DNA of 7,684 nucleotides from Candidatus Didemnitutus sp. (GTDB lineage Bacteria; Verrucomicrobiota; Verrucomicrobiia; Opitutales; Opitutaceae). Location: assembly GCA_030682505.1 (NCBI GenBank), contig JAUXOH010000009.1, forward strand, positions 1 to 7,684. Direction: 5' to 3'. Shown here piece by piece: positions 1 through 6,015 of the stretch (position 1 is its first letter; every line of letters starts with the position of its first letter). The notes under the pieces are model-generated. The model saw nothing but the letters and a program-made list of their open reading frames with translations, made no database searches and was not told where the DNA came from. Made by a program: the position numbers and the translations under genes.

Positions 1-113
1 GCGACCGGTTCGATCTGCGCGAATATCACGACCTCGTCCTGAAGGACGGATCGGTGCCGATGGACATCCTCGACGAAAACGTCCGCGCCTGGATCGCGCG
101 GACGAAGGGCTGA
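1..113 (+). CDS. DUF885-family protein, C-terminal fragment
   Basis: Only the last 36 residues are inside the window (first full codon at base 3, stop TGA at 111-113). They contain the stretch FDLREYHDLVLKDGSVPMDI followed by LDENVRAWI. As I recall the family, DUF885 proteins end in a very similar F.LR.FHD.VL..G.VPL..LE..V..WI pattern. DUF885 proteins are mostly exported, uncharacterised proteins thought to resemble zinc carboxypeptidases. The metal-binding motifs would lie upstream of the window and cannot be checked. The gene converges on the methyltransferase gene at 365-1102, with the repeat-filled spacer between them. The family call rests on a short C-terminal match and is moderately confident; that this is the coding end of a gene is more certain. 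Confidence 0.62.
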   Translation, partial: DRFDLREYHDLVLKDGSVPMDILDENVRAWIARTKG

Positions 114-151
114 ACGCGACGGAAGGGTTGGCGCACAGAAGCCGCCGATGA

Positions 152-360
152 ATTTTACCACCGAGACACAGAGGACACAGAGGCCGGAAGAGTATTGACC
201 ACGGATTGCCCGGATGGTCACGGATGGGGTCCGGAGGGTTAGGGCCACGGAGACACAGAGGCAGAGGAGTTAAGACCCCAAATCCTTCTGTTACCCGTTC
301 TGATTCATTGCTCCTGAGGCTCCTGCCTTTCTCTGTGTCCTCTGTGTCTCCGTGGTTCAA
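152..360. repeat. Intergenic dispersed-repeat cluster with inverted arms
   Basis: The spacer between two convergent genes is almost entirely repeat-like. Copy A (157-182) contains the tandem 9-mer acacagagg twice (166-174 and 175-183). Copy C (331-356) is the reverse complement of copy A over 26 bases with a single mismatch. A partial copy B at 245-260 (ccacggagacacagag) is a perfect 16-base inverted repeat of 340-355. Between A and B lies a different unit with three cggat words at 202, 211 and 221. Copy C ends 8 bp from the methyltransferase stop codon and copy A begins about 43 bp after the upstream gene's stop. From memory, sequences of this type occur many times in Opitutaceae and some other bacterial genomes. 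No open frame here looks coding. Confidence 0.8.
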
Positions 361-364
361 ATCC

Positions 365-1102
365 TCAGCCGGACCGGCGCAGGTTGTCGCACACGATCGC
401 GGCGGCGACGGCGGCGTTGAGCGACTCGGCTCCGCCAAACCTGGGAATCGTGATCCGGCGCGTGACGCGGGCGGCGACCGCCGGGGTGAGGCCGCGGCCC
501 TCGTTCCCGATCACGATCACGGCGTCGCGCAAGGGTTCCAACGCGTGCACATCCTCACCCCGCAGATCACAGCCGAGCACCGGTGCCGTGCAGGTGGCCA
601 GCGCGTCGGCCAGCTCCGCGGTAAAGACCTCGACGCGCGCAAACGAGCCCATGCTGGCGCTGATGACTTTCGAGGAAAAAAGATCGGCGCAGTCCGGCGA
701 GAGCACGACCCGGTCGAGCGCGAACCAGTCCGCGATCCGCAGCAGCGTGCCGACATTGCCGGGATCCTGGATGCCATCGAGCGCGAGGGTGAGTCCGCGA
801 TCGAGGGCCGGCGGCGCGAGTTCGCGGCGGGCGATCCGGCCGACCGCGACCACGTTGGACGGAGTGGGGTAGTGGCTGATCCGTCCCATCTCTTCCGCGG
901 TGATGAGTTGGGGGGCAAGCCCGGTGGTCCTAACGGCGGATGGCCACCCGTCGGTCGCGTAGAGCTCCGCGAACGGGTAGTGGGCGGAGAGCAATTCCGT
1001 GACGACCTTTCCCCCCTCCACCACAAAGAGGCCGAGGTCTTCGCGGTGTTTTTTGTCCTGCAGGGAACGCAGGCGGGCGATCTCGGCTTTGGTCAGCGGC
1101 AT
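365..1102 (-). CDS. TrmH/SpoU-family RNA 2'-O-methyltransferase
   Basis: This is a predicted S-adenosylmethionine-dependent 2'-O-ribose methyltransferase of the SPOUT superfamily (trefoil knot), acting on rRNA or tRNA. With the ATG at 1102 it is 245 aa, a usual length. Residues 1-100 form the N-terminal substrate-binding part (LTKAEIARLRSLQDKK, then FVVEG). The SpoU domain follows with its three classic motifs: motif 1 LDGIQDPGNVGTLLR (108-122, with N116 and R122), motif 2 IGNEGRG (198-204) and motif 3 IPRFGGAESLNAAVAAAI (219-236). A TTG at 1114 would add four residues (MAPA), but ATG is preferred because LTKAEIA starts right after it and because of the promoter-like element described for 1103-1188. 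Subfamilies differ in RNA target and the exact nucleotide cannot be read from sequence, so I give no gene symbol. Confidence 0.93.
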   Translation of the reverse strand: MPLTKAEIARLRSLQDKKHREDLGLFVVEGGKVVTELLSAHYPFAELYATDGWPSAVRTTGLAPQLITAEEMGRISHYPTPSNVVAVGRIARRELAPPALDRGLTLALDGIQDPGNVGTLLRIADWFALDRVVLSPDCADLFSSKVISASMGSFARVEVFTAELADALATCTAPVLGCDLRGEDVHALEPLRDAVIVIGNEGRGLTPAVAARVTRRITIPRFGGAESLNAAVAAAIVCDNLRRSG

Positions 1103-1188
1103 GGCGGGAGCCAAGCGCAGCCCCGCGCGTTTGTCACGGCTCGGATATGCGGGCTTTTCAATCCGCGCGGTGGCGGTAGGCTGGGTGG
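1103..1188. promoter_or_regulatory. Divergent promoter region, methyltransferase / membrane protein
   Basis: These 86 bp separate two divergent start codons and must carry both promoters, unless either gene is transcribed from further away. The word TTTGTCACG lies at 1130-1138. Its complement CGTGACAAA on the minus strand ends 27 nt before the methyltransferase ATG, and the identical word lies at the identical distance upstream of the minus-strand gene at 7034. It could be a -10-type element (TG then a ACAAA-like box) giving a leader of about 20 nt. On the plus strand the same bases contain TTGTCA (1131-1136), a fair -35 sequence, but no convincing -10 follows at 17 bp. Motif assignment is inference. 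Confidence 0.35.
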
Positions 1189-2427
1189 ATGAAGCGCCTG
1201 GTCCCCGTTGTCGCCCTCCTCTGTGTCATTGCGCTGGTTGTCCTGCCCTTGTCGGCGGCGACGCAAGACGCGGTGCGCAAGGCCGAGAAACCCAGCGCGG
1301 GGCTCGAGCTGGCGCTGGTGGCGACGCAGATCACCGGCATCGCCATTTCGCCGCTGCTCGGGGTGAGTGCCGTCGGCCTCTACCAGTGGTTTCAGGCGAG
1401 CACCCCGGAGCAGAAGGCCCGGCTGCCGTGGTTTGCCAACCCGCTGGTGTGGGGCGTCGGCTTTCTCCTCGTGGCGGCGGCGGCGGCCAAGGATGTGCTG
1501 GGCGCCACCCTGCCACCAGGGTGGAAACAACCGCTCGATGTGCTCGATGCGGTGGAGAACAAGTTCAGCGGACTCGTGGCGACGGGCGCGGTGATCCCGG
1601 TGTTGGTCGCGGCGGCGGCGAAGTTCATGGGAGGCGGAACGGCTTCGGCCGCGCTCGACCTCAATTTGGGCGGACTGGCGATGATCCATCTCGGCGCGAT
1701 CGATTTTTCCTGGCTGCTCACGATCTTGATGGTGCCGCTGGCGATGGCGGTGCACGCGGCGGTGTGGCTCGCCTCGCATACCATCAACGTGTTGATTCTG
1801 CTCAGTCCCTGGGGCGGGGTGGACGCCGCGCTCAAGGGGGCGCGCACCGCCTTGCTCGGCTCGGTCGCGGGACTCGCCTTCATCGATCCGGTGGTCGGGG
1901 CCACGCTGTCGGTGATCATCATCCTGTTCTCCTTCCTCATCGCGGGCTGGTCCTTCCGGCTGACGACCTTCGGCTCGGTGTTTTGCTGGGATTTTTTCAC
2001 CCGGCGGCGCAAGCGGTTCAAGGTGCTGGCCGACGGCAATACCGTCTTTCTCGGGCGCGAAGTGGCCGGCGTGCCGATCCGCACGCTCGGGAAATTGCAC
2101 CAGGCCGATGATCAGAAACTCACCTTCAAATTCCGGCCCTGGCTGGTGCTGGCACCGCGCGAGATCGAGGTGCCGCGGGAGGAAATCGTGTTCGGGTGCG
2201 GCGTGATCTGCCCGGAAGTGCTCGGTCGGGTTCCCGGGACGGACCGCACGGAGACCTTGCTGTTGTTGCCGCCGCGCTACGTCGGCCACGAGAAACTCTT
2301 TGCCCGCACCTATCACGTTGAGCGCATGACCGACGTCGGCCTGCGCAAGGCGTGGAGCTGGTTCAAGGAAATGCTCGGCTTCGGCTCGAAGCGGGACCAG
2401 TCGGCGGCTGTCACCATCGCGACGTGA
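1189..2427 (+). CDS. Multi-pass membrane protein of unknown function
   Basis: The 412-aa product has a hydrophobic N-terminus (residues 4-23) that could be a signal peptide cut near LSA-AT or a first membrane segment. Further hydrophobic stretches lie at about 39-66, 84-103, 127-146, 171-206 and 222-256, followed by a basic loop (TRRRKRFK, 271-278). By the positive-inside rule this loop puts the C-terminal 140 residues in the cytoplasm. That tail looks like a soluble beta-rich domain (KVLADGNTVFLGREVAGVPIRTL and onward) and ends with an amphipathic WSWFKEML segment (389-396). SPWGGVDAALKGARTALLG (206-224) looks like a conserved core motif, but I cannot assign a named family. The start is the only good ATG before the signal-like segment; the sequence ahead of it has just a weak GGTAGG. 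It is transcribed divergently from the methyltransferase. Function unknown. Confidence 0.85.
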   Translation: MKRLVPVVALLCVIALVVLPLSAATQDAVRKAEKPSAGLELALVATQITGIAISPLLGVSAVGLYQWFQASTPEQKARLPWFANPLVWGVGFLLVAAAAAKDVLGATLPPGWKQPLDVLDAVENKFSGLVATGAVIPVLVAAAAKFMGGGTASAALDLNLGGLAMIHLGAIDFSWLLTILMVPLAMAVHAAVWLASHTINVLILLSPWGGVDAALKGARTALLGSVAGLAFIDPVVGATLSVIIILFSFLIAGWSFRLTTFGSVFCWDFFTRRRKRFKVLADGNTVFLGREVAGVPIRTLGKLHQADDQKLTFKFRPWLVLAPREIEVPREEIVFGCGVICPEVLGRVPGTDRTETLLLLPPRYVGHEKLFARTYHVERMTDVGLRKAWSWFKEMLGFGSKRDQSAAVTIAT

Positions 2428-2525
2428 GCAACGGCGCGCGCATCGCGAAGCAGGAGCGGCTCGGGGCCCTGGCGTTCCGGTTGAAGCCAACGGAGACGCA
2501 GGCGCGGGATGAACTTTCCACGTGA
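2424..2525 (+). CDS. Possible small ORF overlapping the upstream stop codon
   Basis: A GTG at 2424 shares the bases GTGA with the TGA stop of the membrane-protein gene, the arrangement typical of translationally coupled genes. The frame runs 33 codons to a TGA at 2523-2525, one base before the stop of the convergent radical SAM gene. The peptide begins MSNGARIAKQERLG and ends QARDELST; it is charged and has no membrane segment. G+C by codon position, counted by hand, is 22/33, 17/33 and 29/33 for positions one, two and three. That pattern is typical of real genes in this genome and is in a different frame from the upstream gene. It could be a genuine micro-protein, the remnant of a truncated gene, or chance in GC-rich DNA. 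I recognise no family. Confidence 0.33.
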   Translation: MSNGARIAKQERLGALAFRLKPTETQARDELST

Positions 2526-2526
2526 C

Positions 2527-3855
2527 CTACTTGGCGATGACTGCCCCGCCGGCGAGTGAGCCGACGGGCACGCACATCGTCGTGCTCTCCTGCAGTTCCT
2601 GATTCACGTGCGCGCGCATGGCGTCGCGGTAATTGTTCACGGATTCGAAGAAGGCGGACATCATCAACGTCAGCCAGAACATGCCGCGCTCGTTGAGGTG
2701 CCAGCCGCGGGCGTCGCGGTGCGCGGCCCCGAGCACGCGCAGCGTCAGGAGCTCGCCCCAGAGCTGGCGGAAGAAGCGCGGGCCGTGTTGCCGGAGAACG
2801 GCCTCGCGGTCGAGATGGAGACCGAACATCCGCACGAGGAGCGTGTAGCGGAGCCGGTCGGTTTCACGTAGCCGGTGGCAGGTGGTGATGCCGGTGAGTC
2901 CCTGCGCGATCCGCTGCTCGTAGCCGGCGAGCGAAAACGTCGTGCAGTAGAGCGTGCCCTCAAGGTAGCTGAAGGCGCCGCTGCCCACGCCCACGTAGTT
3001 GTCGGCGGCGACGATGTATTCGTCCGTGCCGTGACCGCGCCGCGTGAAGCACCACGCGGAGGACGGGGCGAAGTCCGAGCCGAGCCGTTGCACAATGGTG
3101 TGGTAGAATTGCCGCAGGCGCCGCTGATCGGGCAGGCCCATCGCGCCCACCATGCGCCGGTGCACCGTGGGCGAGGTCATCAACGGGTAGAATGAAACCT
3201 GGTTCGCCCCGAGGTCGCGGAAGAGCGCGAGGTCGCGCTCGAGCGATGCCAGCGTCTGGTGCGGTTGATTGAAGATGAAATCGACGTTGAGCGTGGGAAA
3301 CATTCCCGCGACAGACCGGATGCGCTCCATTGCCTCGGCGCCGCTGCCGTATTTCTCGTAGCGCTCCATTTCGCGGAGCAGTTGATCGTCGAAACTCTGC
3401 ACGCCCACCGACAGCCGCGTGACGCCGGCCGCCCGCAGGGGTTCCATGATCTCGGGTCGCAGGTCCTTGGGGTTGGTCTCGACCGAAATTTCCTTCACCC
3501 CGAAAAGTTCGCGCACGAGCGCAATGGTGGTGACGAGCTCCGCCGGCTCCGTGGTGGGAGTGCCCCCGCCGAAGTAAACGCCGGTGAAGCGGTGTCCGGC
3601 CGCATGATAGAGGCGGATCTCGTCGCGCAAAGCGGCGAAGTAGAGCACCGCCTGAGAGTGCCGGTGTTGGACGCGGTGAAAGGAGCAGAAGGGGCACAGC
3701 ACCTCGCAAAAGGGAATGTGCACATAGAGGTAACCGGAGCCGCCGGGCGGGGCGGTGGGCACCGTGCCCGGCGCATCCACCATGCGCATGAATGCCCGCG
3801 TGCGGAAGCGGAAGAGCTTTAGCAGGTAGGCATCGATGATGGGCAGGTCAAACAT
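2527..3855 (-). CDS. HemW/HemN-like radical SAM protein (coproporphyrinogen oxidase family)
   Basis: From the ATG at 3855 the product is 442 aa. A GTG at 3876 would give 449 aa, and residue numbers here follow that longer form. The radical SAM signature HIPFCEVLCPFCSF holds the 4Fe-4S ligands C57, C61 and C64. It is followed by the SAM-binding GGGTPT (103-108), SVETNPKDL (131-139), LSVGVQSFD (155-163), NVDFIF (197-202) and GVGSGAFSYLEG (296-307). The C-terminal part resembles the HemN C-terminal domain. CxxxCxxC followed by SF, with no fourth nearby Cys, is closer to HemW, a haem-handling relative, than to true HemN; a HutW/ChuW-like role in haem breakdown is another possibility. Odd points: NQPHQ replaces the usual GLPxQ motif at 203-207, and there are N- and C-terminal extensions. 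ATG 3855 is preferred because a TTTAAT box lies 24 nt upstream (3885-3880). Last gene of the minus-strand run. Confidence 0.88.
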   Translation of the reverse strand: MFDLPIIDAYLLKLFRFRTRAFMRMVDAPGTVPTAPPGGSGYLYVHIPFCEVLCPFCSFHRVQHRHSQAVLYFAALRDEIRLYHAAGHRFTGVYFGGGTPTTEPAELVTTIALVRELFGVKEISVETNPKDLRPEIMEPLRAAGVTRLSVGVQSFDDQLLREMERYEKYGSGAEAMERIRSVAGMFPTLNVDFIFNQPHQTLASLERDLALFRDLGANQVSFYPLMTSPTVHRRMVGAMGLPDQRRLRQFYHTIVQRLGSDFAPSSAWCFTRRGHGTDEYIVAADNYVGVGSGAFSYLEGTLYCTTFSLAGYEQRIAQGLTGITTCHRLRETDRLRYTLLVRMFGLHLDREAVLRQHGPRFFRQLWGELLTLRVLGAAHRDARGWHLNERGMFWLTLMMSAFFESVNNYRDAMRAHVNQELQESTTMCVPVGSLAGGAVIAK

Positions 3856-3954
3856 GGCGTGGGCGCACCGCGTCACCCTATTAAAGCCGATTCCCGGCCG
3901 GGCCGTATCGTGTCGCTTGCCGAAGCGTGCGCATTTCTTGCGCGCCCCACATGG
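3856..3954 (-). other. Intergenic spacer with three inverted repeats and a possible -10 box
   Basis: This spacer separates the permease stop from the radical SAM start. In plus-strand coordinates it contains a perfect palindrome CCCGGCCGGG (3893-3902), a hairpin CGCTT-GCCG-AAGCG (3914-3927), and one base later a second hairpin GCGCA-TTTCT-TGCGC (3929-3943). In the minus-strand transcript the two hairpins come just after the permease stop. No U-tract follows, so they are not standard intrinsic terminators; they could protect the permease mRNA 3' end or partly terminate it. TTTAAT on the minus strand (3885-3880) could be a -10 box for the radical SAM gene, although no good -35 is visible. Confidence 0.4.
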
Positions 3955-5244
3955 CTAGGCCGGGCGCCGGAAGCGGACGACGAGCCAGTTGACCGCCGCC
4001 AGCGCACCCACCGCCGCAATGATCCTGAGGTGGTCGCCGGTCATGCGGGTGAACAAGAGGAGGCAAAATCCCAGCCCGATGGCGGCAAAGAGGTTGCCGA
4101 CCGGCAGGCGGAAGGAGTCGGCGTCCGGGCGGGTCCGGCGGAGTTTGACAAAGGCGCCGCAGACCATCGTGTAGGAGATGATGCGCGCCGCGACGGAGAG
4201 CACGGCGTTCCAGATGAAGCTGCCGTAAAGCGCCAGGCCGAGGACGAGCCCGCCCCACAGCAAGATCGAGACACTGGGGGTGCGGAATCGTTCGTGCACC
4301 CGCCCGAAGGCGGCGGGGAAGTCTCCGCCGACGGCGAAGGCGTAGGTCAGCCGGGGCACCGCGACGAGTTGTGCGCAGAGGAACCCGAAGGTCGAGACCA
4401 TGGCGCCGAGCGCGACGAATTGCGCGGCGCCTTCGCCAAAGATGGCGCGGGCGGCATCGGCGAGCGGACGCTGGCTGTTGGCCAGATCAGCCACGGTCCA
4501 CATCGCGACGAAGTGCAGCAGGGCGTAGAAACCCGCGATCACGATCAGGCCGATGAGCAAAGCGAAGGGCACGTCCCGCCGCGGATTCTTGGCCTCGGCC
4601 AACGGGATGATCGCCGTCTCGAATCCGCCGAAAGCAAACATGAGGACGACGAGGGCATTGAGCCAGTTTGCCGCGCCCGGTTCGACCGCCGAGGGGGCGG
4701 GCGTGAGTTTGTGGGCGAAGAACAGGCCGGCGCCGATGAGCAGGGCGAGCGGGAGCAGCTTGGCGACGGTGAAGAAATTCGAGATGCGGGCTCCGCTCTG
4801 CACCCCGCGGTAGTTGAGGGCGGTGAGTCCGCCGAGCAAAGTGACGAGGAGCAGCGCGCGCGGCACGGGCAGCGTGGCGGCGGGCCAGAATTCCCCGAGA
4901 TAGATCACGAAGAGATTGGCATTGGCGGCGGCGGAAGTGAGGCGGGTGAGCCAGACAAACCAGCCCATCTGGATGCCGGCGTGGCGGCCGAAGGCATCGC
5001 GCGCCCACAAGTAGGAGCCTCCGGCGTCGCGGTATTGGGAGCCGAGCTCGGCATAGATGCCCATCAACGCAGCGACGCCAATCGCAGCCAGGAGATAGGC
5101 CCACGGTGCGGCCGAACCAACTTCACGGGCAACATCGTCGGGCAGGCCGAAGATGCCGCTGCCGATGACACCGTTGATGACCAAGGCAACCATCGTCCAG
5201 CGCCCGAGGGCGCGGAGGAGTTGGGGATTGTTCGGGGCGGACAT
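3955..5244 (-). CDS. APC-family amino-acid permease
   Basis: This 429-aa integral membrane transporter has the length and about 12 membrane segments of the amino acid-polyamine-organocation (APC) superfamily, which imports or exchanges amino acids across the inner membrane. The unwound first helix carries GVIGSGIFGLP (25-35), which binds the substrate backbone. YAELGSQYRDAGGSYLWARDAFG (64-86) marks helices 2-3, FAFGGFETA (203-211) is the substrate-site motif of helix 6, and EAKNPRRDVP (217-226) is the conserved loop after it. Helices continue to about residue 425, so the protein is complete. Substrate cannot be told from sequence; AdiC-like antiporters and neutral amino-acid permeases share these motifs. 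Its ATG is only 9 bp after the stop of the exported protein gene, so the two are almost certainly on one transcript. No Shine-Dalgarno sequence precedes the start. Confidence 0.92.
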   Translation of the reverse strand: MSAPNNPQLLRALGRWTMVALVINGVIGSGIFGLPDDVAREVGSAAPWAYLLAAIGVAALMGIYAELGSQYRDAGGSYLWARDAFGRHAGIQMGWFVWLTRLTSAAANANLFVIYLGEFWPAATLPVPRALLLVTLLGGLTALNYRGVQSGARISNFFTVAKLLPLALLIGAGLFFAHKLTPAPSAVEPGAANWLNALVVLMFAFGGFETAIIPLAEAKNPRRDVPFALLIGLIVIAGFYALLHFVAMWTVADLANSQRPLADAARAIFGEGAAQFVALGAMVSTFGFLCAQLVAVPRLTYAFAVGGDFPAAFGRVHERFRTPSVSILLWGGLVLGLALYGSFIWNAVLSVAARIISYTMVCGAFVKLRRTRPDADSFRLPVGNLFAAIGLGFCLLLFTRMTGDHLRIIAAVGALAAVNWLVVRFRRPA

Positions 5245-5253
5245 GCGGAAGGA

Positions 5254-5943
5254 TCAGTGACCGCGCAGGGTGCGGGGGGGCGAGGTGACCGGCCCGGGGA
5301 AGGGCACACCCCAGAGTGAGACCTGAGGCTGGGGGGAGGGATCGGCCTCGGGCGCGAGGTGGCGGAAAACATCGGCAAAGCGGATCGAGCATTGCAGGCG
5401 CCGCTGGCGGGCATCGATTTTCGGATTCACTTGGATCACGGCCTCGGTAAACGGCGGCGAGCTCTTCATTTTCAAGACGAGCTTGCGCACCTCCTCGATC
5501 GGCCGACCGGTGTCTTTGATCAATCGGTCGAGTCGGAGCAGATCGGCATAGGTGACCGGGCCCCAGAGTTCGCGCCATTTTGCGGAGCCGACCACCGGGG
5601 TGATGATGTTGGTGAAGTGTTTGTCTTCCCCCTCCTGCTGCCAGAAACCAAGGACGAGCATGAAGGGTTCGTTGATTTCATACTGCCGCAGCGCGTCGCC
5701 GAGATCGACAGCGGCGCCGTACTCGAGGGCCTTGGAATTGACCGGCACGCCGCCGTGCGCGGGGTTGGCGTCGGCGGGAATATTCCACTTCTGGGTGTCA
5801 CTGGCCGGCTGGTAACCGGCGAAGAAAGTGTCGCGCACCCACGCCTCAAAGACGAGGCCGTGACGCGGCCCTTCCTGGGCGTTCAGCCAACCGCAAGACG
5901 CGGCGAGCAGGGCGAACCAAAGAAGGCGACGCCCCATCACCAT
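5254..5943 (-). CDS. Exported protein resembling a PD-(D/E)XK-type nuclease
   Basis: The 229-aa product begins MVMGRRLLWFALLAASCGWL, an export signal. Signal peptidase I could cut after A22, or the AASC at 14-17 could be a weak lipobox. ATG 5937 (residue 3) is an equally good start. The mature part has FEAWV (32-36), KWNIPADAN (52-60), PVNSKALEYG (67-76), VDLGDALRQ (79-87), FMLVLGFWQQ (94-103), WRELWG (123-128) and NPKIDARQRRLQCSIRF (173-189). The order FExW, KWxIP, PVxxKxxxxG, LGDxxRQ, then LxxGFW recalls type II restriction-like PD-(D/E)XK folds as I remember them, with E33, N54 and K71 at the catalytic positions. N54 where D is expected suggests a changed or inactive site. The last 30 residues are proline-rich. 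The next gene, a permease, starts 9 bp on. Fold assignment is inference; the export signal and gene are well supported. Confidence 0.72.
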   Translation of the reverse strand: MVMGRRLLWFALLAASCGWLNAQEGPRHGLVFEAWVRDTFFAGYQPASDTQKWNIPADANPAHGGVPVNSKALEYGAAVDLGDALRQYEINEPFMLVLGFWQQEGEDKHFTNIITPVVGSAKWRELWGPVTYADLLRLDRLIKDTGRPIEEVRKLVLKMKSSPPFTEAVIQVNPKIDARQRRLQCSIRFADVFRHLAPEADPSPQPQVSLWGVPFPGPVTSPPRTLRGH

Positions 5944-6015
5944 GAGGCGAAGACCGGGGCGAAGGGAAAACGGGAAAGGACGGGCATGGATGAGACGCCG
6001 GGCAGGTTCGGGGAG

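Noticed and set aside
152..360. CRISPR array or insertion sequence in the repeat cluster
   Set aside because: The copies are inverted and unevenly spaced, there are no uniform spacers, and there is no transposase frame.
1131..1160. Sigma-70 promoter for the plus-strand membrane-protein gene (TTGTCA plus -10)
   Set aside because: TTGTCA is a fair -35, but no acceptable -10 lies 16-18 bp downstream, so a separate promoter feature is not supported.
206..1192. Plus-strand open frame of 328 codons across the repeat region and opposite the methyltransferase
   Set aside because: It runs through intergenic repeats and is antisense to a gene with all three SpoU motifs.
1093..2490. Minus-strand open frame of 465 codons opposite the membrane-protein gene
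   Set aside because: The translation is Arg/His/Glu-rich without hydrophobic core or motifs, whereas the plus strand gives a well-formed membrane protein.
2428..2526. Bidirectional terminator between the convergent genes
   Set aside because: No stem of useful length with a T-run was found; only short palindromes such as cacgtg and gggccc.
3859..5319. Long plus-strand open frame of 486 codons opposite the permease
   Set aside because: It is antisense to a clear APC permease, its translation is charged low-complexity sequence with no domain, and such frames arise from high third-position G+C.
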